Of a stretch of DNA of 64,000 nt, positions 1 through 11,079 are shown piece by piece. Below the pieces are notes generated by a model. It did not search any database. It saw nothing but the letters and a program-made list of their open reading frames with translations, and was not told the DNA's origin. A program made the translations under genes and the position numbers. The stretch lies in assembly GCA_030762935.1 (NCBI GenBank), contig CM060887.1, forward strand, positions 12,888,501 through 12,952,500. The letters are read 5' to 3'. How positions within the stretch are numbered: position 1 is the stretch's first letter; each line of letters opens with the position of its first letter. The stretch is from Hymenopus coronatus (lineage: Eukaryota > Arthropoda > Insecta > Mantodea > Hymenopodidae).

Positions 1-86
1 TGAAATCTCGGTATCGAATTTTTGGGTGGAGTACAATACCTTCTCTATAAACTTTGTACATAGTGCGTATAGAGAAAGTAAAATAT
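1..86 (-). repeat. Family H copy, 5' end only (cut by window edge)
   Basis: The first 86 bases are the family 5' end read on the minus strand: the conserved TATCGAATTTTTGGGTGGA block, then the CCTTCTCTATA...TATAGAGAAAGT hairpin. The rest of the copy lies outside the window. It faces head-to-head with the next copy at 388. Confidence 0.8.
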
Positions 87-387
87 AACTTTAAACAAAC
101 AAAAATAAAAATACTAATACATTTTCTAAAATATAATAAACTAAAACAAACATTCATAATTAACACAAATAATTATTACTACTTCTAAAATGCAATAACA
201 AACATAAAATCAAATTACCAAATGTATTTATCTTTAAATTTCATTTTTACCAAAATATGATAAACTATAATTAATCTATTACCTTTTATTTATTTAATAA
301 TTATTTATCAATAATTAATATTACAATTTATTTTTTAATTTTATAATTATTTCTTTTGCATATTTAATTATTAATTTATTAAATTTT
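87..387. other. AT-rich spacer between two head-to-head family H copies
   Basis: About 300 bases of almost pure A and T (AATTATTA, TTTATTTAATAA and similar). No open frame, RNA signal or known repeat is seen. It separates two inverted family H 5' ends. Confidence 0.6.
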
Positions 388-1251
388 ACTATTTAATATA
401 TATCTACACGTACTATGTACACAGTGTATAGAGAAGGTACCTATTGCATGGCACCTAAAATTTCGATACCGAGATTTCACTGGAAATAGACGTTTTAGAA
501 TCTCCTATATCCAAAAACAGTATTTTTAGAAAAAAGGTCCGTGTAAATGTGTGTGTCTGTGGGCAGCATAGCTCAAAAACGAAAAGACCGTTAAAAACCA
601 AACTTGATATTTAAGTTTTGTATCTTCTAAGGGTTCAACACCAATATTTTCAAGAAAATCTCCCCACCCCTACTACCCTTTACGTGGAAACATTAACGAA
701 AACTTTTATTTTCTCTAAAATGGCTCCAACGATTTTGATTAAGAAATCGTATATTAAAGATATTTACATAAATAAAATGTATATTTTGAATTTTCTAGGA
801 ATTGCCTCTGAAGGCCTCTTCTTTCAGGATGATAATTTTGCTAGATTTTGCATAAATAGTAAACCGTAAGTAAGAAATAGACAAAGACTTATTACACAAG
901 AAATGTAGATCTTGTTAAACACACAATTTATGTCATATATTTTTTTTTCATGGAGTTTACTATTTTTAAGGTATTCCTTGGATATATAGTGGATTCAGTT
1001 TAAAATTTTCATGTGCGGAAATTTATCAACTCCTAGTAATGCAAAGAAACGATGTCATTCCCATGGCAACCGCTTTTAAAATATCTGACTAACGTTTTAG
1101 ATTAGTGTATTCCCTTATTTTCCTTCTACTTACGAGAAAGCATTTCTGCTTATGTTTATCTCCATTAGCACAGAATACATAAAGCATGAGCTTTTTAACA
1201 ACAGTTTGTTACAAAGATGTAGAGTAAGTCATGTAAATGGAACATATCAGA
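388..1251 (+). repeat. Family H copy, near full length (864 bp)
   Basis: It begins after a short T-run with a diverged 5' hairpin (CTACACGTACTATGTACACAGTGTATAGAGAAGG) and runs through the shared landmarks in order: GATACCGAGATTTCAC, GGTCCGTGTaaatGTGTGTGTC, GCATAGCTCAAAAACG, a C-rich CCCCACCCC, TTTTCTCTAAAATGGCTC, and GTAAACCGTAAG. The end carries GATGTAGAGTAAGTCATGT followed by AATGGAACATATCAG. Short open frames across it are not shared in frame with other copies, so I call none of them coding. Confidence 0.85.
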
Positions 1252-1394
1252 AAGTTTTTTGTTTCATTTATATAGCCTCCTTTAACTTGAATAGTCAAAT
1301 TGGGGGCTTTAAACAACTCATTCACTGTAGGCTTAAAAACATTAGGTTAATTACTTTACATCATTAAACTCGCACACAACATTCACTATCACAT

Positions 1395-1500
1395 TCATAC
1401 TTCTAGACTCTCTGGGAGATAGAGAACAATTCTGGTTAAAGTAAAATTCCCGGTCCCAAACGGAAATCGAACCCGGGACCCCTTGATCACGGAGGCAGTC
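1395..1500 (-). repeat. tRNA-like SINE head fragment
   Basis: Read on the minus strand, CCTCCGTGATCAAGGGGTC then CCCGGGTTCGATTTCC looks like RNA polymerase III A-box and B-box regions of a tRNA-derived SINE. A head with the same GATCAAGGGGT start is found at 54548. A true tRNA is unlikely because no full cloverleaf closes around it. Confidence 0.4.
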
Positions 1501-2470
1501 GAATTCAGTTTTCTAATGGGATGGGTGCTACTTGTTTTGGTGCTATAAGCATATCCCCATAAGTATTGTATCTCCTGCAATCCAAAGCCTTGGAACATGG
1601 AATGTGTTTCATAATCTGCAGTCTAAGGTTCCCTGAAACATCACTTTTGTGTTAAGATACTTTTTCTCAGGATCATAATCTGTTCGCAGCTGAATTCTAA
1701 GACATTTTAATAGAATTTCAACTCTTCTCTTACATGGTTCCCTAATAATTAGCTTACCAGGTCTGTTTCCTGAGTTTTTAAGTCAGGATTTGTGATGTTC
1801 TCTTTTGGACCGTTCTTAATAGATTCTCCAATTGTACTTATATATATTACTCTGGTCCAATAAACTGTGAAGCTACTCCTTGTCTAGCAAGTTCACCAGC
1901 TTTTAACCTTCTGCTTTGTTTGATATACAGTAAGTACGGTACAAAACTTGGCCGTGAGATGCACGTCCATCTCCCAGTCACGTACTATACATTTGTATAC
2001 GGCAGTTGCACGGTCCGTCACCCAGTCACACATGGGTGGACGTCAATAACATCTCAAATGACATTAACAAGTATCAAAATAAACACAAACATACATTATC
2101 ACTGGAGATGTTGGAAATATATATAGGAAGAACCGGTCCAGGCCAGTTTTGGGTATTCCATTATTGTATTGATCTAGTTTATATATATTAACATCAAACA
2201 TTTCAACAGATTGACTACCGAGTTTGCGTTTCCAGCTACATTATACATATACGAAAAATATTATATTCATATTATTTTCTCTACAAACACTCTATTATTA
2301 TTATTGCATAGCTGATACAAACTAATCATTTGAAAGTTTACTTTATTACCTACTTTATGTTAATCGAAATAAATATTTGCAGAAATAAATGCTTTTACGC
2401 ATTTCTTTGTAGATATAAAGGGATTTATAAAACAGAATATAAAAAGTCTGTATACGCTGAACTTGAATTT
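1500..2470. other. Unassigned AT-rich stretch
   Basis: No convincing gene or recognised repeat. Short open frames at 1920-2191 have no recognisable protein character. The segment ACGTCCATCTCCCAGTCACGTA around 1958 and a similar GTCCGTCACCCAGTCACAC around 2012 form a loose local duplication. Confidence 0.4.
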
Positions 2471-2489
2471 CAATAACACCGTGAGAACC

Positions 2490-2575
2490 AACTAAGAGCG
2501 TCAATACTTACCCGGGTCACCGTGTGAGAGGCGACCGGATTAGCCACTCTGCCACGGCACTGCCTTTACGGTCAA
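2490..2575 (-). repeat. tRNA-like SINE head fragment
   Basis: On the minus strand this reads CGTGGCAGAGTGGCTAATCC, then GTCGCCTCTCACACGG, then GACCCGGGTAAG. It is similar to the tRNA-like head of the SINE at 40425-40646 (GGCCGAGTGGTTAGACCAC, CGCCTCTCAC). No SINE body is recognisable beside it. Confidence 0.45.
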
Positions 2576-2885
2576 CCCATTATACGAAATTATATAAAGT
2601 TCTCTTCGAATGAAGGAGGCTTCACAATATATTTTCAGAAAATTCAAGACAAAATGCTTGACAATAATAGTTAACTATTCTTTGGTCAGAATCTTTCGGG
2701 ACAGTCCAAAGTGCAAAGGTAGGAAACAGAAGCTCCTGCCCAAGTGAATTAGTAAGTGTATCGGCTTCCAGCGTCTCAAAATACTCTGATCTAAGAATGA
2801 CATTTTCATCAAAATGCAATCGGAGGAAATAAACATTTTGGACATATGTTACAAATGAGGGTAGTTTAGGTTGGATATTCTGTTT

Positions 2886-3566
2886 CTTTCTCTACAAGTA
2901 TTGTAGTAGACAAAGAAGGCATTGTATTCCATCCAACATTTCCATGTCAAAATGTCATAATTGTTTGAAGTCGCTTGAATAAAATATCACGTTTAGAAAA
3001 AGGTCCGATTGTGTGTGTGTCTGTGAACAGTATAATTCAAAAACGAAAAGTGGGTTAAATACAACACTTAAGTTCAGCATTTTCCAAGGATGCGTTACGA
3101 AGATATTCAGGGAATTCTCTCCGCCCCAAACTACACTTTACTTGGACGAATTTGAGAATTTCTTTATTTTCTCCAAAATGGATCAAACGATTTTAATTAA
3201 GATATTTTAATAACAAATGAAAAATATAAATTTCACTTTTGTATAACTGGCAAACTTTAAGAGATAGACAAAAACTGACTACACAAAATATGTAGATATC
3301 GTTAAAATCCAAAATTTATTTCATATGCTTTTTTTTTTTTTTTGTGGAATTAACGAGATATTCTTTTTATTGTTTTTAATTTTAAAATACGACTCGCTTT
3401 AGCTTGGGCTATTCGCCTAATTTCCTTCTGCTTACAAGAAAGCAAGTAATAAGAGTATTTCTGCTAATGTTTATCGATTAGCATCATGAAGATAAAAAAA
3501 TAATCGTTGTAAGGTAGTTTGTTTGCAGAACAGGCAGAGAAAGTCATGTGAATGAAACAAAACAGA
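2886..3566 (+). repeat. Family H copy with diverged 5' part
   Basis: It starts at CTTTCTCTACAAGTATTGTAG. The front third is diverged, then it rejoins the family at TTTAGAAAAAGGTCCG (2994) and continues to AGAGAAAGTCATGTGAATG...AACAGA. A GTGTGTGTGTCTGTG tract sits at the usual microsatellite position. Confidence 0.75.
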
Positions 3567-3569
3567 TTT

Positions 3570-3638
3570 TCAATCGTTTTGTCGCATCTTTGAAAGATAG
3601 CAAACTTAAATGCCATTATATATTTTTCAGTTATGCTG

Positions 3639-3709
<71 letters not shown>

Positions 3710-3810
3710 CTTACGTTTTGGGGAGGTTCAGAGGGCGTTAAGACATGTATATTTGCGTTGAAATTTGGAATTACAATTTTAGGAGGAGAACACTACTTTC
3801 TCTAATTATA
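3570..3810 (-). repeat. Degraded family H fragment with long (CA)n tract
   Basis: Read in minus orientation it matches the middle of family H: GTCGCATCTTTGAAAGATA, AAACTTAAATGCCA, CAGTTATGCTGTTCACA, then a (CA)n run at about 3641-3708, then remnants of the 5' part (GTTAAGACATGTATATTTGC, ACTACTTTCTCTAA). It abuts the end of the preceding plus-strand copy. The repeat creates spurious CVCV and THTH open frames, which are not genes. Confidence 0.65.
3641..3708. repeat. (CA)n microsatellite inside family H
   Basis: An uninterrupted dinucleotide CA run of about 68 bases. It lies exactly where other family H copies have shorter CA/GT tracts, so it is an expansion of an element-borne seed. Confidence 0.95.
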
Positions 3811-4690
3811 GACTGGAATGTTTGAAGGTGTTAAGTGCCAAAATTCCCAAAATTGAGATATATCTTCACAAAAATACTTTAAGCAAAGTCATTTTCCTCT
3901 CATGAACGCTATGTTCTTGTGCATCATCTTGGAGCAGAAACTGGTGGCAATAGATATAAGTTTTCAGAAAAAATCCGGATGTCGGTTTACCATTTATCCT
4001 AACTTGAGAGGTACACCAGAAATGAGAACGTGCTTACGTTTAGAGAAGTAACCTACATTAAAACATACGAGGTGCTAAAACAAGAGCCTAATGTGAATAA
4101 ACATTTTCTCGCAGAGTTCGTGAATCATCGGAACCGCACCAGAATTTGACCGACGCGCATGTGGACGCTCCAGAAATAGAAAATATAACTGCGAAGTTTT
4201 CTGGCCTTTTGATCCCGTTGCCAGGAACGTGATGGTATGTTGCTTTTAGGCAGACAGCGGGTTTTTCCAACATGTCAGCATGCGTCTTTGGGCGTCCACG
4301 AATCTACGCTTCACACTGCGTCTCTGTGAGCGTCTGAATCATGTCGAAGTACATGCACAACCGTCAAGGAATTACTGGAAAATTATTCATTAGTACAAAT
4401 TGTAGCAAATACCTAGCGAATATCATTTCTTTTAATCTTCTAAAGACATAAAAAAGCTTAATAAAGTGAAATCATTGTAGCTACTGCTCATTACAGCCTT
4501 TATGGCAATATCAGCTAATAACATACAAAATTGTAGCAGAGGTAATGAGTGCTGACTGGCAAAGTAACCGTTGAGCCAGAGCAAAATAATTAAAACTTGT
4601 GCATTATTTTAAATTTTATTTAAAAACACGTTATAAGCACATTCAGCAAGTACATAACCCACAGCAGAACAAACGAATGTAGGGTACATA
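3811..4690. other. Unassigned stretch
   Basis: No recognised element. A moderately GC-rich block around 4090-4350 contains a 61-codon minus-strand frame without known motifs. I see no splice-bounded exon or transposon ends here. Confidence 0.35.
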
Positions 4691-5250
4691 CAAGGCGTGT
4701 CCAGAAAATAATAGTGTCTTAAGTTCCACGCATGCGCACTCGTCTCTCTGGTTCATAGTTTATCAATTGACTCCATTACAGCTGGATCGTGTTGTGTTTA
4801 CAGATGTTGGTGATCGTTCAAAATGTTTAAGACAGTTTCTGATCCCGCCGACTGTGAAGTGCGTTTCGTAATACGGGTTTTCAACGTAAGAAATGTTAAG
4901 CCAGACGAAACCCATTGTCAACTTGTAGAGATTTACAGTTAAAATGGTGAGAAAATGAGTTAGGCAACTCAATGATGGACGATCCAATGTTCATGACGAA
5001 GCATGGAGTGGGCGGCCTGCTGTTGCCACTAATGGTTTTGTTGAACAAGTGAATAGGCAATTCACAATAAACACGCTTTATGATGTGTTTCCACAAAACA
5101 CGATGTTCAGCAATGGCGGCAGCTTTCTTTGGAGAGGGCATACAAATGTTGATTCTCCGCTATGACAAATGCCTGAATAATGGTGATAACTTTTTGAAAA
5201 GTAGGTAAAGGAATGCACTTTCATGTACAAATAAATAGTAGCGTGAAACA
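4690..5250 (+). pseudogene. Mariner/IS630-like transposase, large internal deletion
   Basis: The left end CAAGGCGTGTCCAGAAAATAA resembles a mariner terminal inverted repeat. From 4823 the frame reads MFKTVSDPADCEVRFVIRVF and continues FNVRNVKPDE, the paired-like DNA-binding N-terminus typical of mariner transposases. After a stop and frame changes comes QLNDGRSNVHDEAWSGRPA, the linker after the helix-turn-helix. The sequence then jumps near 5120-5180 to IQMLILRYDKCLNNGDNF, the C-terminal signature. The catalytic core (DD34D region) is absent. No matching right TIR is seen, so the 3' end is lost or diverged. This is a dead deletion derivative. Confidence 0.7.
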
Positions 5251-5351
5251 AATATTTAATGCCTTTTATACAAACTGGTATTTACTTTAATGGCACAGCA
5301 ATGATGTTGCTTATAAACCGATGAAAGCTAAACATTATTTATATTTTACAT

Positions 5352-5660
5352 CACCCATTTCGTGGTGTAGTGGTTACCACAGATGTAGTGTTGACGTAAA
5401 AACCTTTAGCATGGCTTCCTTCTGAGGTTGGCCCATATAATGTTTATTTGCACGCAAAGAACCCCATACCCTGAAAGAGAGAGTCCCTGAGCAACATTTC
5501 ATTATTTTACCGTCGTTACTTCGTCTCATCTAGAGACGATGAGCTGATCCCAGTCACCATGTGCGCATAGTGGCGGAATCACCAACTGATTAAGAAAACG
5601 TCGTTTGATGTCCCAAAAATATCGACATGGCGTGATTGAACTTGAATGAATGAAATCGCA
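5352..5660 (+). repeat. tRNA-derived SINE, second subfamily
   Basis: The head TTTCGTGGTGTAGTGGTTACC is tRNA-like (A-box side). The core CTTTAGCATGGCTTCCTTCTG and the later GCACGCAAAGAACC are shared with the main SINE family. The 3' half (TCATCTAGAGACGATGAGC...CATAGTGGCGGAATCACC) is shared with the copy at 10160 instead. So two subfamilies share a head and core but differ in tail. Confidence 0.7.
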
Positions 5661-5850
5661 AGAATAAAGACATGTTTTCAATTCCAGCTATCATATATTA
5701 TTTTAATAGCATGATAATAAATACAGTCAAATTGTAAACACTACAGTTTAGTGTACAAACATATGAGTACTTAGTTTGCTTTTTGACTTTCCTGAATATT
5801 GGAGCTCTAAGGGCATAACTGCCTTATTTGGCCAAAGGAGGAAATTTTTT

Positions 5851-6415
5851 ACTTTTTCTAGCCCGCATGTACATGTATATAGTGGATAGAGAAGGTATTG
5901 TATTCCACCCATAAATTCGATACCAAAATTTCACATTAAATATATGTTTTGAGGTTCCGTGAGTCTGAAAAAAGTATTTTTAGAAAAAGCTCCATGTGTG
6001 TCTGTGGACAGCATAGCTCAAAAGTCGGTTAAATACAAAACTTGGTATTTAATTCGGTATCTTCCAAGGATGTGACACGAAGATTTTCAAGAAAATCCCC
6101 CCACACCCAATTATCCTTTATATGGAACATTTTTCGAAGATTTTGTTTTTCTCAAAAATTGCTCTAACGATTTTGATTAAATTACATCAAGTTTCAAATA
6201 GTTTTACGATAAACGAAATGCATATCTTGAATTTTCTGGGAATAGCTTTTGAAGATTTCTTCATTCTCGACGACTTTTGTATAACTGGCAAACCGTAAGA
6301 GATAGACAAAAACGTAATACATAAAACATGTTGATTTCATTAATACACACATAAATAATGTTATATGCATATTGTTTGTAGAGTTAACCATTTTCGAGAT
6401 ATTCCTAATTTTTTG
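5851..6415 (+). repeat. Family H copy, 3' truncated
   Basis: It starts after a T-run with ACTTTTTCTAGCCCGCATGTACATG and GGATAGAGAAGGTATTG, then follows the family to GAGATATTCCTAATTTTTTG. The distal third, including the 3' subterminal inverted motif, is missing. Confidence 0.8.
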
Positions 6416-6529
6416 AACATATACTACTCATTTTATTGTCTTACCACACCTATCATCAACTGTTTACTGCCCATTACGAACTTGGCGAGAATGTGACTGT
6501 TTACTAGTTTTCATCACGGAGTTAGTTTC

Positions 6530-6700
6530 CGGTACAGTGCAACGGAAGTGTACACACATGCGGAGTTGGCAGATGCTCATTTGATTATACGCTTAAGGCG
6601 TACCTCTCAAAGTTTGTTTCGGGAGAGGTTCCCAAAAAGAAGATGCAGGAAGACGTTTCAAGCAATTGGTCGTCTTAAGCGTATCCCTTGGTTGAAATAG
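6530..6700 (+). pseudogene. DUF4817-like N-terminal domain fragment of a DDE transposase
   Basis: The plus-strand frame reads EVYTHAELADAHLIIRLRR and then QSLFRERFPKRRCRKTFQAI. The spacing of Y/F-T-x-x-E-x-A-D-x-H, a short helix, then R-E-R-F-P-x-R-R-x-x-x-x-x-F matches the DUF4817 helix-turn-helix domain at the N-terminus of arthropod Tc1/IS630-like transposases. No catalytic domain follows. A likely C-terminal counterpart of the same family lies at 29800-30664. Confidence 0.4.
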
Positions 6701-6960
6701 CTACTTTCCATAATTACGTGACAGGTATATTTGCATCACATTTATACCATACATTAAACATGAGCATACTAATATCATTGCAATATATTAGTAGTTTTGA
6801 AGTTGTTAATTGTTTAAACAATTATTTAATTATAATCAAGAAATACACCACGCGATGAAGAATTAATCGTTTATTGTTCTACTTATGACTAAACTACTGA
6901 ACATTATAAACAGAAACGATATTTTGTTGCTCTTTTTGGGAAAACAATAGCAACTTTGTA

Positions 6961-7800
6961 CGAGGGTCAGTTAAAACAGCATTTTAACTTTTTTTTTCTT
7001 TTTGCTTTGTCAACATAATCTCCAGAAAGACTAATTGTCATATCGGTGTTCTAATTTATTTAAACCATCTCTGTAGTGCGATTTATCAAGGTTCTCAAAA
7101 CAGCTGTTTACTGCATCAATGACCTCCTCGTTGCTGTGAAATCTTCGTCCTCCAAGACATTTTTTGAGGTTTGGGAACAGGTGGTAGTCACTGGGTGCTA
7201 GATCTGGCGAATAGGGTGGATTTTCATGCAATTCCAACTTCAATTCGCACATTTTTCCCATTGCAATGACTGAACCATGTCGTGATGAAACAAGATTTTT
7301 TTTGTTACAAAAATTTCTTTTTTTCTTTTCATCTCGTCACTGAAACGTTGCAGTAAGCTTGCGTAATAGTCACCAGTGATACTTTTACCCTTTTCCAAGT
7401 AATCAATAAAAATAATCCCTATGCATCCCAGAAAACACTCGCTATAACCTTGTTAGCTGACAAAATTGACTTTGGCTTTATTGGAGTTGGTTCACCTGGC
7501 GCAATCCACTGTTTTGACTGACTTACTCTCTGGAGTGTAGTGATGTATCCAATTTTCAACCATGGTAATAAGCCGTCTCAAAAATTCATTAGGATTTTTA
7601 CGGTACAGCTCCACATTCTTAACAGAAACAGTTTTTCTCTGCAACTTTTGATCAGGTGTCAAAAAACGCAGTACCCATCTTGCACAGACATTGTGAAAGC
7701 CCAAAATATTACTTAAAATATTACCTGCAGTTCTTTTGATATGTTTACAGCTTCTGCAATCTCAAACAACTTTAATCTGCGGTCTTCCAATAAAAACATT
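6961..7800 (-). pseudogene. Mariner transposase, 5' truncated and frameshifted
   Basis: The outer end CGAGGGTCAGTTAAAAC follows a TA at 6959-6960, as expected for a mariner 3' terminus on the minus strand. Reading leftward from 7704, MGFHNVCARWVLRFLTPDQK is the end of the DNA-binding domain. It is followed by NVELYRKNPNEFLRRLITM and VENWIHHYTPE, where the first catalytic D of the usual MDETWIHHY is replaced by V. After deletions, YSPDLAPSDYHLFPNLKK at about 7180 carries the third D. It ends HYRDGLNKLEHRYDN. The second catalytic motif (HDNAP) and the N-terminal third are absent. It is the same lineage as the copy at 61296-62428. Confidence 0.85.
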
Positions 7801-8060
7801 ATTTTCGATAATTTTGGGAAGCTAATCAAATATATGCCCATAAATATTTCCATTTAAAACCTAACGGAGCACACAGCGTTTCGCCTCTCCCGAGACCTTG
7901 CTGGATCTCCCTACTACCGGCTGCCTTTGTGCGCGCGGGCTAGCGTCGGCAGTATTTTACTGGCCACTAATATGAGCCTTTCGACCCACGGGACTCCCGA
8001 GAGATATCGTTGCCTTCACCAGAAGGGATTATGGCCTTAGAGGCGAACAGGCGATTGACT
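7800..8060. other. Locally GC-rich segment of unknown origin
   Basis: A block at 7860-8060 is distinctly GC-richer than its surroundings (GCGCGCGGGCTAGCGTCGGC). I see no open frame, no tRNA-like boxes and no target duplication. It may be a fragment of an unrelated repeat. Confidence 0.3.
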
Positions 8061-8159
8061 CTAGAGCAATGCATTTTTTAGTGTAAAAGCTATTATAAAT
8101 GGGAATCACCAAACCGTGTTCGCACAGAGTATATTTAAAAGTTCTCTGGTGACCTGCCT

Positions 8160-8720
8160 CCTTCCAGATTTACAATTCAGAGTTTGTGAAGAAACTTGAA
8201 AGTGGTTCTGTGGCAAACAAAGAACGAAAGCTTAAACGTACAGTTTTAACATAGGAAAAGTTGGATGACATAGGCTCAAGTCTTGAACATTCACAACAAA
8301 AACCATCCCAAAATTTAGCACAACAGGTGGGAATTTCAAAGTCTTCTGCACATAGAGCTTACTAATTGTTAAAACTAATACCTTATAAATGTACAAGTGT
8401 CTATTCTTTAAAACAAGGTGACCCAGTATCACGAATGATTTATTGTTAATGGTTTCTTTCATCAGTGAATGACGGTTTACTTGATCCACAGCTTCTGTTC
8501 TTTTCCGATGAGGCATGGTTCCACCTAAATGGTCGTGCCAACACTGATAACACGGTACTCGGCCTCTGAAAATCCACTTCGCATTCAAGAAATCCTTCGT
8601 TATGATCGGAAAGTTAGTTTGGTGTGCTGTTAGCGTTAGACGCATAATCGGTCCAATATTTTACGACTAGATTGTAAATGAAGAGTGTTATCCTACATGC
8701 TTTACGTGCGGAGCTTATAT
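8160..8720 (+). pseudogene. Decayed Tc1/IS630-like DDE transposase
   Basis: The plus strand reads FVKKLESGSVANKERKLKRT, then EKLDDIGSSLEHSQQKPSQN followed by LAQQVGISKSSAHRA (HTH region). It continues DGLLDPQLLFFSDEAWFHLN with GRANTDNT; FSDEAWFHLNG carries the first catalytic Asp. Next come SLVWCAVSVRRIIGPIFYD and EECYPTCF. Several stops and frame changes break it, and the QDNATAHT-type second motif is absent. The arrangement is that of IS630-related transposases common in arthropod genomes. Terminal repeats are not identifiable. Confidence 0.65.
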
Positions 8721-8807
8721 AGGAGCAAAGCCGGCTGTGACACACCCAATCGCGCACAGGCGAAATGCCGTGCGCCCGTTAGGCTTTAAATGAAGAACCC
8801 TGTGGTG

Positions 8808-9400
8808 CATAGGCAGAGAAGATATTACACTTCACCCAAAAATTTGGTGCCAAGGTTTCACCGGAAATAAACGTTTTAGGGTCTCCTGTATTAAAAAAAA
8901 TTAGAAAATGGACCGTGTGCGCGATTCTGTGAACAGGGTAACTCAAAAACGAAAAGTCGGTAAAATACCATACTTGATATTTAAGTTTAGTATCTTCCAA
9001 GGGTGCAACACGAAGTTGGAGGAAAATCCCCCACTCCAAACTACTCTTTATATGGAAAAGGGTTAAAAAGATTTTGATTTTCTCAAAAATGGCGAACACT
9101 TTTGATTAATATACCATGTATTAAAGGTATTTGCATGACAAATAAAATATATCTTGAATTTTCTGAGTTAGCCTCTGGAGACCTCTTCATTCTGCATGAC
9201 TTTTGCGTAATTGTTAAACCGTAAGAGAGAGACTAAAACTTACTAAACAGCAAATTAAATCTCGTTAAAACACACAACATATGTTATATGCATATTTTTC
9301 GTGGAGTTGACCATTTCCTAGATATTCTCAAACAGAAACTTGTCAACTCCTGGCCATACAAAGAAACGAATTTCAATCACATAGTAACCAACTCTTGACT
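8808..9400 (+). repeat. Family H copy, both ends eroded
   Basis: The family is recognisable from GGCAGAGAAGATATTACACTTC and the ATTTGGTGCCAAGGTTTCACC block through TCAACTCCTGGCCATACAAAG to about 9400. The 5' hairpin is mostly lost and the 3' end is missing. Confidence 0.75.
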
Positions 9401-9815
9401 GTCAGAGACTGGAAGTATGAATGTGAGAGAGATAGAGAGAGCGAGCGCGTGCGCGCATATAGAGAAACCCAAAGACGAGTTAACTCCATTGCCGATAAAC
9501 AGTATATTCCAAAGAGAAATGCCACCGATATGGTCGTGCAGTTAAAGAGGCGGAGTATGAATGGAGGGGAGGGGATTGTCAAATATTGAAAGCATTTGAC
9601 ATGGCTGAACAAGGCTTGACAAGATGGCACAATATAATTAGTGTGTGTTTACACGTTGTCTTTTTTTTTTTTTTCTTGATAAAATACAATTTCAGAGTCT
9701 GATCGGGACTCCGACACTGTATACCCTACTTTTTATTTACCTAATTTGTTTACTGTGATTACTGAATTTCTGTTTTACTTTTTACACACACATACACAAA
9801 CATATAACACCCATG
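9400..9815. other. Unassigned stretch
   Basis: Contains GAGA-rich simple sequence (9420-9460) and a T-run at 9661. Open frames here are low-complexity artefacts of the GAGAGAG tract. No gene or element is recognised. Confidence 0.35.
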
Positions 9816-9817
9816 TC

Positions 9818-9900
9818 CAAGGCGGGACTCGAACCCACGATCCCCTGCGCTGCGAAACACCAAAGCGAGACGCTTTGGCGAGCGCGGCCATGGGGACCGG
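9818..9900 (-). repeat. tRNA-like sequence (probable SINE head)
   Basis: On the minus strand GTCCCCATGGCCGCGCTCGCC is followed by an 11-base GC-rich palindromic region and then GGGTTCGAGTCCCGCC. The first looks like an A-box region and the second is a near-canonical B-box. Stem pairing across the whole is imperfect, so a SINE head or tRNA pseudogene is more likely than a working tRNA. Confidence 0.5.
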
Positions 9901-10159
9901 CATATCTTTTTGTATACTGAACCTCTTCAAAACACCTCGATAATATCTCATGCTAAGTAGTTTACCACTAGTGCCACGTGTAACAACATGCAATTAAATA
10001 ATATTATTTTTAGTACTTGCATAGAATTTTCAGGTGTAATAAGCCATGAAATTAGATTACAATTAAGGAATAGAATGAAAATAACACAAAACGATATGTT
10101 AACTAATGTATTATTGTAAACCTACCTGAGGAAAAAACTACCTGACAATTTCTTCAGAT

Positions 10160-10490
10160 GTTTTCGTCTTTATTCAGTGGTAATCCACGCAGATAACCCA
10201 ACATTGTAGGTTCAAAACTGGTGGAGGGTGATACATTTTTTTCAGACCAGAAATCCTTAGCATGGCTTCCTTAGGAAGGAAGTTAAGCCACTGGTCCTGT
10301 GTAATATCTATTTGCATGTAAAAGAACCACATGCATTAAAAGAAGGTTTCTGGGCAAAATTACACAATTTCGCGTCCGCAAGTCGTGATTTTGTTCTGCA
10401 GTGCCATCTGTGGGCGACGAACGGATCCCTCGTCACCACGGCGCATGGCGGAGAACTCGGAAACTAGAAATTTAAATCTGATCAAGGAAA
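10160..10490 (+). repeat. tRNA-derived SINE, second subfamily
   Basis: The core CCTTAGCATGGCTTCCTTAGG and GCATGTAAAAGAACCACATG are shared with the main SINE. The tail (CGTCCGCAAGTCGTGATTTTG ... CGTCACCACGGCGCATGGCGG) matches the layout of the copy at 5352-5660 (GTCACCATGTGCGCATAGTGGCGG). The tRNA head is badly decayed (AGTGGTAATCCACGC). Confidence 0.65.
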
Positions 10491-10829
10491 CACCGTAACG
10501 ATGCCCTATGCTCCACTAAGGAGCTACAGGAAATAACTAAATATTCTTTATCCATCCTTACTTCACCGGTAATGTAAACCAAAGCAACAGGTTGTAATTT
10601 CTCTGATTGGTTGCTGAACATTTTACCGTTTTTCTCCATCACAAAATAGTTCCTCTCAACTTTCCGAGAGATTACAGAAACATCGTATTAAGCTGTGCTA
10701 TATCTAAATAATATAGGATGAATGATTAAGGAACGAAATGTGCTGATCATTTAATCTTATTTGTTTACGTAACAATACATATGCGTTGTGCAGCTCGTCT
10801 GTAATGGGTGCTTCTAATCATAAAATAAT

Positions 10830-10881
10830 GGCAGAAACACGTAATTCCAGTGTAATAAAATATAAGCAAGGAACTATTCCG

Positions 10882-10912
<31 letters not shown>

Positions 10913-10975
10913 ATACGTAATTCCAGTGTAGTAAAATATAAGCAAGGAACTATTCCTTATATATGTATACGTTTT
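10830..10975 (+). repeat. Tandem duplication of a ~73 bp unit with (TA)n
   Basis: Two nearly identical units: ACACGTAATTCCAGTGTAAT...AAGCAAGGAACTATTCC at about 10837, and ATACGTAATTCCAGTGTAGT...AAGCAAGGAACTATTCC at about 10912. They are separated by a TATATATA run at 10882-10906. Confidence 0.85.
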
Positions 10976-11079
10976 GTGAAAAGTGCCTTATTTTTTACAT
11001 TAATCAACATTATCAGCTTATCGGTAGAACTTGCTGGGTTTTTTTTCCGAAAGCTGCATAAAGCACGCAAAACTTTTGA

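Noticed and set aside
3464..3805. Open frames on both strands made of CVCV and THTH repeats
   Set aside because: They are translations of the (CA)n microsatellite in a family H copy, with no codon-level conservation.
8232..8645. A 137-codon minus-strand frame
   Set aside because: It is antisense to a clearly recognisable decayed transposase (FSDEAWFHLNG on the plus strand).
9818..9900. A functional tRNA gene
   Set aside because: The B-box is good, but acceptor and anticodon stems do not pair convincingly; a SINE head or pseudogene explains it better.
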